A stretch of 36,877 nt of DNA from an uncultured bacterium (GTDB taxonomy: Bacteria > Bacteroidota > Bacteroidia > Bacteroidales > Bacteroidaceae), in contig CALZTP010000016.1 of the NCBI GenBank assembly GCA_945829115.1, positions 1-36,877 on the forward strand, in the 5' to 3' direction. This document shows, piece after piece, positions 17,048-25,647 of the stretch (positions within the stretch are counted from its first letter, which is position 1; each line of letters opens with the position of its first letter). The translations under genes were made by a program, and so were the position numbers. A model generated the notes under the pieces. That model had not been told where the DNA came from. It saw only the letters and a program-made list of their open reading frames with translations, and made no database searches.

Positions 17048-19707
17048 TATACCCACAGAATTTTGAGAAGAAGATTGGCTTTGACAGCATTCGAACAATG
17101 TTGTCAGGATTCTGTATCTGCGGTCTTGGAAGGAAGATGGTGGAAGACATGGATTTTTCCTCTGATGCAAAGGAAATTTCCACTCTCATGGATCAGATTC
17201 GGGAGTTCAGAAGAATAAAGGAGGAGAACGACGACTTCCCACTCGAGAACTTCTACGACATGCGTGAGGCTATCTCTCGCCTGCGCATTGAAGGAACACA
17301 TCTTGAGGAAGAGGAGCTCTGCTACCTCCAACGCTCGTTGTCTACCATCCATAAGATCATAATCTATCTCTCCCGCGACTCAGAAGAAAATGCTAATGGG
17401 GAGATAACATATAAATATCCTACCCTCCAGCTGCTTACAGAAGATATCTGCATCTTCCCGAACATAATCTCAAGAATAGAGAACATTCTCGATAAATACG
17501 GGAAAATAAAAGATACGGCAACACCAGAATTGGCACGCATACGCTATGAATTGTCTAAGATGGCTGGAAGTGTGTCAAGGACTTTGAACGGTATTCTGAA
17601 TGCGGCAAAGCAGGAGGGTATCATCGAAAAAGACACAGCTCCCACACTTCGTGATGGTCGTCTCGTGATTCCTGTTATTCCTGCCATGAAACGAAAGATT
17701 CATGGCATTGTGCACGATGAATCGGCATCGGGAAGAACGGTCTATATAGAGCCTACAGAGGTTGTGGAAGCAAACAACCGCATTCGTGAGCTTGAGGCTG
17801 ACGAGCGCCGTGAGGTGGTGAAAATTTTGAAGGATATGGCGAAGATGATTAGGCCGTATATCTGTGAGATTGGAGATTCTTACCGCCTCCTCGCACATGT
17901 AGACTTTATTCGTGCAAAGACCCTCCTTGCCGAGAAAATTCAAGCCATTGAGCCAATCGTGAAGAACGAGCAGCATATCGATTGGATTCAAGCAAGACAT
18001 CCTCTCCTTCAGCTTTCGCTTGAGAAGCATGAGAAAGAGCGTGTTCCAGAAGATAATTCTCCAGTGAAGAAGATCATACCGCTTGACATTCACCTTACGA
18101 AGGAGAAGCGCATGCTGATTATCTCTGGTCCGAATGCAGGCGGAAAATCGGTGTGTCTGAAGACGGTCGGACTCTTGCAGTATATGCTGCAATGCGGACT
18201 CTCCATTCCTGTCAGTGAGCGCTCAGAGGCAGGTGTCTTCACAAGCATAATGATTGATATTGGTGACGAACAGAGCATTTCTGACGACCTCTCCACATAC
18301 TCCAGTCATCTTATGAACATGAAACACATGCTTCGAAATGCTAACGACAGCACCGTGATTCTCATTGATGAGTTTGGCACGGGAACAGAACCTACCATCG
18401 GTGGCGCAATTGCTGAGAGCGTGCTTGAGAAGCTTTGCGAGAATGGTGTCTGGGGCGTCATAACCACTCACTATCAGAATCTTAAGGAGTTTGCAGACAG
18501 TCATGAAGGGGTTATGAATGGAGCAATGCTCTACGACCGCAATCAGATGCGCCCTCTCTTCCAGCTGGCTATCGGAAAGCCAGGCTCTTCGTTCGCCATT
18601 GAGATTGCAAGGAAGATAGGCTTGCCAGAATCGGTCATTCAGAAGGCAACAGACATTGTTGGTCAGGAGTATATACAGAGCGATAAATATCTGCAGGATA
18701 TCGTCAGAGACAAGAAATACTGGGAAGGCAAGCGTCAGACTATCCGTATGCGTGAGAAAGATATGGAGTCCACCATCCTGCAATACCAGGAAGAGAAGCA
18801 ACGCCTTGAAGCCGAAAGGAAGGCTATTCTCACTAAAGCAAAGGAAGAGGCAAGGGAACTGCTTGTTGAGAGCAATCGCCGCATAGAGCTTGCCATCAAG
18901 GAAATTCGTGAGGCGCAGGCTGAGAAGGAGGAGACGAAACGTATTCGTGAGGAGCTTCAGGCGTTTGAGGAAGATGTTAATGAGATTGATGTTCAGCAGA
19001 AAGAGGATGCCATACAGAGAAAGATTGAGCAGATTCAGCAACGCCAAAAGAGAAGAGAGGAAAGGAAGCGAAACAAGGCAGAAGGAAAACTCTCTGAGGC
19101 GCAAGAGAAGGCTGCTGCTATTCTCCGTGAAGCGGCTCAGAAAGTGGAGTTGAATCGTCCGATCGCTGTTGGCGACAGTGTAAGAATAAAGGGCACACAG
19201 AGTGTCGGAACGGTTAGCGATATTTCAGGAAAGATGGCAACAGTGCTCTTTACCGGTGGTATGCGGTCAAAGGTTAAGGCAGAACGTCTTGAGCATGCTC
19301 GCCAAGAGCAGAAGTCTGATGCTGCCACAAATTCTGGAAACTCTAATCTCTCTGAAAATAAGAACTTAGAGAGGGAAGGATTCTCCTCTGCTGCTGCTTC
19401 ACTCTTGGCTGAAAAGCATAAGATTTCGACTGCAACTCGTCAGACAATGGACAACCGCATGAAGAATTTCTCGCATGAGATTGATGTGAGAGGAATGCGT
19501 GGAGACGAAGCTCTTAACGCTGTGCAGTATTTCATCGACGATGCCATTCTTGCTGGTGTGCAACAGGTGCGCATTCTTCATGGAAAGGGAAACGGTATTC
19601 TCCGACAGCTCATACGCCAGTATCTCGGCTCTGTACCAAACGTCATACGCTACAGAGATGAGGATATACGTTTTGGAGGTACGGGAATAACGGTTGCGGA
19701 GTTCTAA
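17044..19707 (+). CDS. mutS2: Endonuclease MutS2
   Basis: An 887-residue MutS2. It lacks the mismatch-recognition N-terminus of MutS and has the core/clamp region (1–340). The ABC-type ATPase follows, with Walker A GPNAGGKS (362–369), then ISDDLSTYSSHLMNMKHML, Walker B VILIDEFGTGTEPTIGGAIA and the His switch TTHYQNLKEFA. A long charged coiled coil (about 560–700) follows. A C-terminal Smr nuclease domain carries IDVRGMR (813–819) and HGKGNG (846–851). MutS2 acts in suppression of homologous recombination or in resolving stalled or collided ribosomes, depending on species. Start ATG overlaps the preceding stop. All key motifs intact. Confidence 0.96.
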   Translation: MIYPQNFEKKIGFDSIRTMLSGFCICGLGRKMVEDMDFSSDAKEISTLMDQIREFRRIKEENDDFPLENFYDMREAISRLRIEGTHLEEEELCYLQRSLSTIHKIIIYLSRDSEENANGEITYKYPTLQLLTEDICIFPNIISRIENILDKYGKIKDTATPELARIRYELSKMAGSVSRTLNGILNAAKQEGIIEKDTAPTLRDGRLVIPVIPAMKRKIHGIVHDESASGRTVYIEPTEVVEANNRIRELEADERREVVKILKDMAKMIRPYICEIGDSYRLLAHVDFIRAKTLLAEKIQAIEPIVKNEQHIDWIQARHPLLQLSLEKHEKERVPEDNSPVKKIIPLDIHLTKEKRMLIISGPNAGGKSVCLKTVGLLQYMLQCGLSIPVSERSEAGVFTSIMIDIGDEQSISDDLSTYSSHLMNMKHMLRNANDSTVILIDEFGTGTEPTIGGAIAESVLEKLCENGVWGVITTHYQNLKEFADSHEGVMNGAMLYDRNQMRPLFQLAIGKPGSSFAIEIARKIGLPESVIQKATDIVGQEYIQSDKYLQDIVRDKKYWEGKRQTIRMREKDMESTILQYQEEKQRLEAERKAILTKAKEEARELLVESNRRIELAIKEIREAQAEKEETKRIREELQAFEEDVNEIDVQQKEDAIQRKIEQIQQRQKRREERKRNKAEGKLSEAQEKAAAILREAAQKVELNRPIAVGDSVRIKGTQSVGTVSDISGKMATVLFTGGMRSKVKAERLEHARQEQKSDAATNSGNSNLSENKNLEREGFSSAAASLLAEKHKISTATRQTMDNRMKNFSHEIDVRGMRGDEALNAVQYFIDDAILAGVQQVRILHGKGNGILRQLIRQYLGSVPNVIRYRDEDIRFGGTGITVAEF

Positions 19708-19894
19708 ACTTCTCACAAACATTCAAGGGCTCCTTGGAACATTGAATGGAGGGTGCTAAGACTCTATATATCAACACTCTCAGGGAATAACGATTGCAGA
19801 CTTAACTCTCTCAATATTTTCGGTTTTTCATAAACATGATTACCGAAGACAATGCAATAATTATTTTTTTTTACTTTTTTATTTTAATTTTTTT

Positions 19895-20596
19895 ATGAAC
19901 AAAATGAAATTCATGGCAGCAGCACTTTCAGGACTTTTGCTTCTGTCAAGCTGTGGTTCAGCAACAAAGAATGGTGCTCTCATTGGTGCAGGCGGTGGCG
20001 CTGCAGTTGGTGCACTCGTAGGTAAATTGATTGGCGGCAACGGAAAGGGTGCGCTCATCGGAGCGGCTGTTGGTGGTGCCGTAGGTACAGGAGCTGGTGC
20101 TCTTATCGGCAAGAAGATGGATAAGGCAAAGGCTGCTGCACAGCAGGTTAGCGATGCAAAGGTAGAGACAGTGAAAGATGCAAACGGTCTTGACGCTGTG
20201 AAGGTTTCTTTCGACAACGGTATCCTCTTCCAGGTTGGAAAGTCTAATCTCCAGTCTACTGCACAGAACTCTCTCAACCAGTTCGCTCAGAAAGTGCTGA
20301 ACGTTTATACCGACTGCGACTGCTCTGTCTATGGCTTTGCCTCTTCAGACGGCTCTGACGAGCTGAACCTCCAGCTCTCTCAGCAGCGTGCAAATTCTGT
20401 TGCTAACTACCTCAAGAACAACTGCCGCGTTTCTAACGCACAGATTAAGTATGTTCAGGGCTTCGGAGAAGATCCTCAGTATCTCATCATGAACGCTGAC
20501 GGTACCGAAAACCGTGCAGCAAGCCGTCGTGTAGAGATTTATCTCTATGCTTCTGACGCTATGATCAAGGCTGCTGAGAATGGTACTCTTAACTAA
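19895..20596 (+). CDS. OmpA-family lipoprotein with glycine zipper
   Basis: A 233-residue lipoprotein. The signal peptide ends in the lipobox LLLLSSC, with the lipidated Cys at 20. Residues 27–75 form a glycine-zipper (GALIGAGGGAAVGALVGKLI and GALIGAAVGGAVGTGAGALI) that can insert in or span the membrane. Residues 100–225 are an OmpA-like peptidoglycan-binding domain (FDNGILFQVGKSNLQ, VYGFASSDGSDELNLQLSQQ, QRANSVANYL and NRAASRRVEIYL). It should tether the outer membrane to the cell wall. It is monocistronic in appearance: 187 bases from mutS2, with a hairpin after it. An ATG nine bases downstream of the chosen start is equally possible. Codon use is strongly biased to a few codons (CTC, TCT, GCT), hinting at high expression. 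Confidence 0.92.
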   Translation: MNKMKFMAAALSGLLLLSSCGSATKNGALIGAGGGAAVGALVGKLIGGNGKGALIGAAVGGAVGTGAGALIGKKMDKAKAAAQQVSDAKVETVKDANGLDAVKVSFDNGILFQVGKSNLQSTAQNSLNQFAQKVLNVYTDCDCSVYGFASSDGSDELNLQLSQQRANSVANYLKNNCRVSNAQIKYVQGFGEDPQYLIMNADGTENRAASRRVEIYLYASDAMIKAAENGTLN

Positions 20597-20686
20597 AGAA
20601 CAGTAACAGAGAACTTCTCTTTTCAATAGAACTTTATTCTTCTAAAGAACACGAGAGTTTCTCTTAACAAAAAGAACATAACAATA

Positions 20687-20726
20687 ATTATGGATGTGCA
20701 GATTCTTCTGCATGTCCATAATTTTC
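20687..20726 (+). terminator. Hairpin after the OmpA-lipoprotein gene
   Basis: ATTATGGATGTGCAGA pairs with TCTGCATGTCCATAAT over 16 positions (two G·T wobbles) around a TTCT loop, followed by TTTCG. The strength and position between two genes fit a terminator, although the T-run is short. Confidence 0.7.
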
Positions 20727-20734
20727 GATAAAAC

Positions 20735-21490
20735 ATGAATTTATTGAATTTTCTGACTTTCGGACTGCTGAAGAAAATCATCAGATGGATTCTGGCTGCA
20801 TTCTTCGCTTCTACTCTCTTTGCCGTTATTGTCTATAAATATGTTCCAGTATATGTAACGCCATTGATGATTATGCGTACGGCAGAGCAGATATCAAGCG
20901 GAGAGAAAATGAAATGCCACCACCATTGGGTTAGTCTCGAGAAAATCTCTCCACACATGCCTGTGGCTGTGATGGCGAGTGAAGATCAGCGCTTCCTTCT
21001 TCACCACGGCTTTGATTTCGATGCAATACAGAAAGCGGCAAAGAGAAACAAAACGTCTGGAAAGAAATATGGAGCTTCTACAATCTCTCAGCAGACGGCA
21101 AAGAATGTCTTCCTTTGGCCTCAGAGAAGTTGGGTGAGAAAGGGCTTTGAGATGTATTTCACCTTCCTTATTGAAATGCTTTGGTCGAAACAACGAATAA
21201 TGGAGGTTTATCTCAACTCCATTGAAATGGGACCAGGAATATACGGCATTGATGCTGTTGCAGAACATCATTTCGGAGGAAAAACAGCTGCAGAGATCAC
21301 GAGAAGTGAGGCGGCTCTCATTGCTGCCACATTGCCTAATCCGAGAAAATTCTCTTCCCTCGATCCTTCGGAATATATGCGTCGCCGACAGACAAGAATA
21401 CAGCGGGAAATGAAGTTCATTCCCTCTTTCCCTCGAGAAGGTGAGAAAATTGATCCAAAGACCGTTTCTGGAGGAGTGTACAGCAAGTAG
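20735..21490 (+). CDS. mtgA: Monofunctional peptidoglycan glycosyltransferase (GT51)
   Basis: A 251-residue enzyme that polymerises lipid II into glycan strands at the outer face of the inner membrane. One N-terminal membrane helix (about 13–40) is followed by a GT51 domain with all its motifs. These are [16 protein letters not shown] (79–94, catalytic Glu83), [19 protein letters not shown] (111–129), RKGFEMYFT (135–143, second catalytic Glu139), [20 protein letters not shown] (152–171) and [12 protein letters not shown]. No transpeptidase domain follows, so it is the single-function form. It starts 13 bases after the hairpin; pcrA follows 77 bases later. An expected, intact gene. Confidence 0.95.
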   Translation: MNLLNFLTFGLLKKIIRWILAAFFASTLFAVIVYKYVPVYVTPLMIMRTAEQISSGEKMKCHHHWVSLEKISPHMPVAVMASEDQRFLLHHGFDFDAIQKAAKRNKTSGKKYGASTISQQTAKNVFLWPQRSWVRKGFEMYFTFLIEMLWSKQRIMEVYLNSIEMGPGIYGIDAVAEHHFGGKTAAEITRSEAALIAATLPNPRKFSSLDPSEYMRRRQTRIQREMKFIPSFPREGEKIDPKTVSGGVYSK

Positions 21491-21567
21491 TGAGAAATTA
21501 TCTCTTCTTTCAATAAAACGACTCTTTCGTTTCAAAGCATTTTTTCTTATATATAGACAAAATAAAT

Positions 21568-24009
21568 ATGGTAGATTTGTTTGAACAGTTGAACAGTGCT
21601 CAGGCTGAAGCCGTGAAGTATATTGACGGTTCCTCGCTTGTGATTGCAGGTGCAGGAGCAGGAAAGACGCGTGTGCTTACCTACAAGATTGCATACCTCC
21701 TGCAGAACGGTTATAAGCCGTGGAACATTCTTGCTCTTACTTTCACCAATAAAGCTGCAAACGAGATGAAGGAGCGCATTGGCGAGTTAGTAGGAGAGGA
21801 GATGGCAAGGAAACTTGTCATGGGCACTTTCCACTCTGTCTTCTCAAGAATTCTGAGAATAGAGGCGGAGGCAATCGGTTTCCCTTCCGACTATACCATC
21901 TACGATGAATCTGACTCTTGTTCGCTCCTGAAGTCTATCATTAAGGAGATGGGGCTTTCAGACAATTTATATAAGCCGTCACTCGTTCATAAGAATATCT
22001 CTCTTGCAAAAAACCATATCTGCCTGCCAGAAAATTATGCTCTTGACGATGCCTACCGAAAGAGAGACGAAAGAGATGGTCTATCAGAGATTTACAAGAT
22101 TTACGAAGTCTACAACCAGCGCCTGAAGCAGGCAAATGCAATGGACTTCGACGACATTCTTCTTCAAACACATCTTCTCTTCCATAAGAATCCTGACATC
22201 AAAAGAAAATATTCTGAGAAATATCAGTTTATTCTCGTTGACGAGTATCAGGATACGAACACCGTACAGCAGGACATCGTGCATTGCCTCGCTTCTGTTT
22301 ACGGGAAGGTGTGTGCCGTAGGCGATGATGCTCAGTCTATATATGCTTTCCGTGGAGCAAACATAAATAATGTTCTCAACTTCGAAGATACATTCTCTAC
22401 GGCAGAAAATCCAGTGAAGCTGTTCAAATTAGAGCAAAACTACCGTTCTACACAAACTATAGTAAATGCAGCCAATAGCCTTATACACAAGAATATACAT
22501 CAGATAAAAAAAGACGTTTACTCAAAAAACGATGAGGGTGAAAAGATTCAGGTGAGGGCATGCTACAGTGACCGCGAAGAGGCTATTGTCGTTGCTAACG
22601 ACATAAAGCGTAGAAAACGGGCAGGCAATATGAAATTCTCTGACTTCGCAATTCTCTATCGCACAAACGTGCAGAGCAGAATGTTTGAGGAGCAACTCCG
22701 TAAGGAGATGATGTCTTACAAGATTGTTGGCGGACTGTCGTTCTATCAGCATAAGGAGATAAAGGATATTATTGCTTATATCCGACTGATTATAAATCAT
22801 AACGACGAGGAGGCACTAAAGCGTGTCATAAACTATCCGGCTCGTGGAATAGGAAAAACGACTCTCGACAAGGTGTATGCCTTGGCAATAGAACATCAGG
22901 TGTCGCCATGGGAAATTGTTGCGATGCCAGTTATACATGGTCTTTCTGTCAGTAAGGCTACAATGACGAAGCTTATGGACTTCGCAAATACCATTGATAC
23001 TTTTTCAAAAAAACTCAATGACGTTGATGCTTTCACTTTATTGAAGGAGATTCTTGTGGAATTTAAGATAAACGAAGATATCTTCGGAAAAAACGATGTT
23101 GAAGACATCAAACGTCAAGATAATGTGCAGGAACTATTGAACGCTGTCTCAGAGTTCGTGGCTGCAAAAATGGAGGTAAGTGGAGATGAGGAAATCTATC
23201 TCCCGAACTACCTTCAGGAGATTGCTCTAATGACCGACCTTGACAGTGAGGGTGATACAGACGATCGTATTACGCTCATGACCGTTCATGCAGCAAAAGG
23301 ACTTGAGTTCCCTGCTGTCTATGTGGTTGGTATGGATGAGAATATCTTCCCTTCTGAGCGCTCAATAGCAATTCCTTCTGCCCTTGAAGAAGAAAGGCGA
23401 CTGTTTTATGTTGCAATCACGCGAGCAAAGAAATTCTGTATGCTCACTTCTGCTGATAAAAGAAGCAGATATGGAGAACTGACTAACTATAGTCAGTCAA
23501 GATTCGTTGGTGAAATAGACAGAAAATATCTTTCTGTCGAGTCAACTGGTTCACGAAGAAATACAAGAAACGGTGATTTCTTCGATTCTTCCTTTGGCTC
23601 TTCAAGATATGGAAATAGAAGCAACTCCTATAATAGAAAGAGTGATTCATACGGAAGCGAGAAACCATTCAGAAGCTACGGCTCTTCAAGATATTCCGAT
23701 TTCACCAATTCTTCATCAAATCGTCAATATCCGCCGATTTCATCGAGACTAAGAAAGATTATTCCTGATTCCTTAGCCTCAACTAATTCTTTGTCCTCAT
23801 CGTCGTCAGGAGTGTCATCATCTATGTCTGGCTCTTCCTCTGACTACAAAGGACTTACCGTTGGCTGCATGATAGAGCATGAGCGTTTCGGAAAAGGAAC
23901 GGTAGAGCTGCTTGAAGGCTCTGGAGAAAGCAGCAAAGCAACTGTCGTTTTCCAAAATGGTACGAAGCGCCAACTTCTCCTGAAGTTTGCGAAGATAAAG
24001 AAGATTTAA
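21568..24009 (+). CDS. pcrA: UvrD/PcrA-type superfamily 1 DNA helicase
   Basis: An 813-residue 3'-5' helicase for repair and removal of protein blocks. Motif Q lies at the N-terminus (LNSAQAEAVKY), with Walker A GAGAGKT (28–34), TFTNKAANEMKERI, Walker B ILVDEYQDTN, VGDDAQSIYAFRGA, LEQNYRST and VYVVGMDENIFPSERSI. Motif VI is EEERRLFYVAITRAKK. After the motor there is a long low-complexity Ser/Arg/Tyr linker (about 665–760). A small C-terminal Tudor-like domain (GCMIEHERFGKGTVELLEG to the end) follows; in PcrA this contacts RNA polymerase. The Ser-rich linker is longer than usual. Transcribed alone or with mtgA; a 17-bp inverted repeat ends the unit. Confidence 0.95.
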   Translation: MVDLFEQLNSAQAEAVKYIDGSSLVIAGAGAGKTRVLTYKIAYLLQNGYKPWNILALTFTNKAANEMKERIGELVGEEMARKLVMGTFHSVFSRILRIEAEAIGFPSDYTIYDESDSCSLLKSIIKEMGLSDNLYKPSLVHKNISLAKNHICLPENYALDDAYRKRDERDGLSEIYKIYEVYNQRLKQANAMDFDDILLQTHLLFHKNPDIKRKYSEKYQFILVDEYQDTNTVQQDIVHCLASVYGKVCAVGDDAQSIYAFRGANINNVLNFEDTFSTAENPVKLFKLEQNYRSTQTIVNAANSLIHKNIHQIKKDVYSKNDEGEKIQVRACYSDREEAIVVANDIKRRKRAGNMKFSDFAILYRTNVQSRMFEEQLRKEMMSYKIVGGLSFYQHKEIKDIIAYIRLIINHNDEEALKRVINYPARGIGKTTLDKVYALAIEHQVSPWEIVAMPVIHGLSVSKATMTKLMDFANTIDTFSKKLNDVDAFTLLKEILVEFKINEDIFGKNDVEDIKRQDNVQELLNAVSEFVAAKMEVSGDEEIYLPNYLQEIALMTDLDSEGDTDDRITLMTVHAAKGLEFPAVYVVGMDENIFPSERSIAIPSALEEERRLFYVAITRAKKFCMLTSADKRSRYGELTNYSQSRFVGEIDRKYLSVESTGSRRNTRNGDFFDSSFGSSRYGNRSNSYNRKSDSYGSEKPFRSYGSSRYSDFTNSSSNRQYPPISSRLRKIIPDSLASTNSLSSSSSGVSSSMSGSSSDYKGLTVGCMIEHERFGKGTVELLEGSGESSKATVVFQNGTKRQLLLKFAKIKKI

Positions 24010-24072
24010 TAGACTTTACTGTTGCCATCCTTCCCCGAAGACGCAGGAAAATCAAATATTTTAATCGTATAG

Positions 24073-24144
24073 ATACAATCATAACGTTCTTTTATTACCT
24101 TACTTTCGTAATACAATATTCTGAACGTTATGATTGTATTTTTA
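24073..24144. terminator. 17-bp perfect inverted repeat between convergent genes
   Basis: ATACAATCATAACGTTC at 24073–24089 is perfectly complementary to GAACGTTATGATTGTAT at 24123–24139, followed by TTTTT. A 33-base spacer separates the arms, long for a terminator, and contains TTACTTTCGTAA, repeated after the right arm as TTTACTTTCGTAA. Its position between pcrA (+) and lpdA (-) fits a two-way terminator. The long loop and repeat leave open a small repeat element instead. Confidence 0.65.
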
Positions 24145-24183
24145 CTTTCGTAACTTAACTATTGTACCATTACCAACCAAAGG

Positions 24184-25512
24184 TTAAATGCTGTGCAGCA
24201 CTTCCCCAAGCGTTGGGTGAATATGTATCATATCCCTGAACTGCTGGATTGTCACCTTGCTACACATCATTACGCTCACCTCTTGAATCATATCAGCAGC
24301 ATGAGCACCAAAGGCGTGGCAACCGATTATTCTGCCACTCTCTTTCTCACAAAGAATCTTTACTAAACCAGACGTCTCGCCCATTGCCACAGCTTTTCCG
24401 TTTGCACGATAATACGCCTTATGGCAGGTGTAAGGGATGGAGTTTTGCTGACACGAGTCTTCACTGTGTCCAACACTTGCTGCTTCTGGGAGAGTGAATA
24501 CTGCAGAAGGCATAATAGAAAGGTCGATAGCGTCTTCTTTTCCTAAAAGCACGTTTATTGAGTGTCTGCCCTGCATGGTGGCAGCATGAGCAAGCATACA
24601 TCTCGCATTCACATCTCCAATGGCGAAGATATTTTGTTTTGAGGTGCGCATATCATTGTCAACTGTTATTGCACCACGTTCAACACACACTCCTGCTGCC
24701 TCAAGGTTCAAAGATGCAGTGTTTGGAGTTCTTCCTGTTGCCATGAGCACCATATCGGCATCTACAGACTGTTCCTTTCCTTTTTTCGAGAAGACAACAT
24801 GCAGCGAACCATCTTCATTACGCTCTATTCGACTCACCGCACTCTGCATATTGAACGTAGCGTCTATTTCCTTTCTCAGTCGTTTCGCAATGTCACTGTC
24901 AAGAACAGGCAGACATTCTTTCAAGAATTCTATCACAGTAACCTCACTGCCGAAAGTGCTGAAGCAAGACGCTAACTCCATTCCAATCACACCAGCTCCT
25001 ATTATGCAAAGTCGCTTCGGAACTTCAGTAACATTCAGAAGCTCTGTTGACGTCACAACGCCTTCCAGTCCTGCTCCTTCTATCGGCAATATTTTAGCAG
25101 AAGAGCCAGTAGCAATAATGATGTTCCGAGCAGAATATTCCTTTCCTTCTGCAAGAACTGTATTCTCGTTCACGAAACTTGCTTCTCCGTGTACCACAGT
25201 GATGTTAGGATTTGTAAGCAATGTCTCAATGCCATTCCTCAATTGAGAAATAACACTGTCTTTTCTCTCCACCACCTTTGCATAGTTGAAAGAGAACGAG
25301 AGATTCTCAAAACCATATTCGCCACCGTTGCGTATATTCCTCAGAATTTCAGCATGATGGAGCAGAGTCTTTGTTGGAATGCACCCGCAGTTAAGACACG
25401 TTCCTCCCACATGGCTTTTTTCAAAAAGCGTAACAGTAAGTCCGTTTTCCGCTGCATAGAGTGCAGTTTCATATCCTCCAGGACCACCTCCAATGATTAT
25501 TATGTCTGTCAT
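24184..25512 (-). CDS. lpdA: Dihydrolipoyl dehydrogenase (glycine cleavage L-protein)
   Basis: A 442-residue FAD/NAD flavoprotein that reoxidises the lipoyl arm of the H-protein. The N-terminal FAD site is IIIIGGGPGGYETALYAAE. The redox disulfide site is GGTCLNCGCIPTK (Cys39 and Cys44, with an additional Cys42 in place of the common Val). A second Rossmann motif is CIIGAGVIGMELASCFSTFG and the FAD O-site is IFAIGDVNARCMLAHAA. The C-terminal catalytic pair is HPTLGE (His432, Glu437). It is slightly shorter than most Lpd enzymes. As the last gene of the gcv operon (after a 135-base gap with a hairpin) it serves glycine cleavage and perhaps other 2-oxoacid complexes. Confidence 0.94.
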   Translation of the reverse strand: MTDIIIIGGGPGGYETALYAAENGLTVTLFEKSHVGGTCLNCGCIPTKTLLHHAEILRNIRNGGEYGFENLSFSFNYAKVVERKDSVISQLRNGIETLLTNPNITVVHGEASFVNENTVLAEGKEYSARNIIIATGSSAKILPIEGAGLEGVVTSTELLNVTEVPKRLCIIGAGVIGMELASCFSTFGSEVTVIEFLKECLPVLDSDIAKRLRKEIDATFNMQSAVSRIERNEDGSLHVVFSKKGKEQSVDADMVLMATGRTPNTASLNLEAAGVCVERGAITVDNDMRTSKQNIFAIGDVNARCMLAHAATMQGRHSINVLLGKEDAIDLSIMPSAVFTLPEAASVGHSEDSCQQNSIPYTCHKAYYRANGKAVAMGETSGLVKILCEKESGRIIGCHAFGAHAADMIQEVSVMMCSKVTIQQFRDMIHIHPTLGEVLHSI

Positions 25513-25545
25513 AATTTATTTTCTTAGGATTCTTGATTATGTTTC

Positions 25546-25593
25546 CAATAACTCTTGTTAGCAATAATCTCAATAACTCTTGTTAGCAATAAT
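25546..25593. repeat. Two direct copies of a 23-bp repeat
   Basis: CAATAACTCTTGTTAGCAATAAT occurs at 25546–25568 and again, identical, at 25571–25593, with two bases between. It fills part of the gcvPB–lpdA gap directly next to a hairpin. Exact identity suggests a recent duplication. Function unknown. Confidence 0.85.
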
Positions 25594-25641
25594 GACAACT
25601 TAGCATAACAGTTGATACTAAGTTGTCATTATAAGTTTTTT
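25591..25641. terminator. 13-bp hairpin in the gcvPB–lpdA gap
   Basis: AATGACAACTTAG (25591–25603) pairs perfectly with CTAAGTTGTCATT (25618–25630) around a 14-base loop. A T-rich run (AAGTTTTTT) follows on the plus strand, so it terminates best in that direction. In the sense of the gcv operon it would be an A-preceded stem loop without a T-run, perhaps limiting lpdA expression or protecting the upstream message. Confidence 0.55.
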
Positions 25642-25647
25642 CACCTT

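Noticed and set aside
18223..19104. A 293-codon minus-strand frame opposite mutS2
   Set aside because: It mirrors the charged coiled-coil part of mutS2, giving a leucine/phenylalanine-rich shadow that only imitates a membrane protein.
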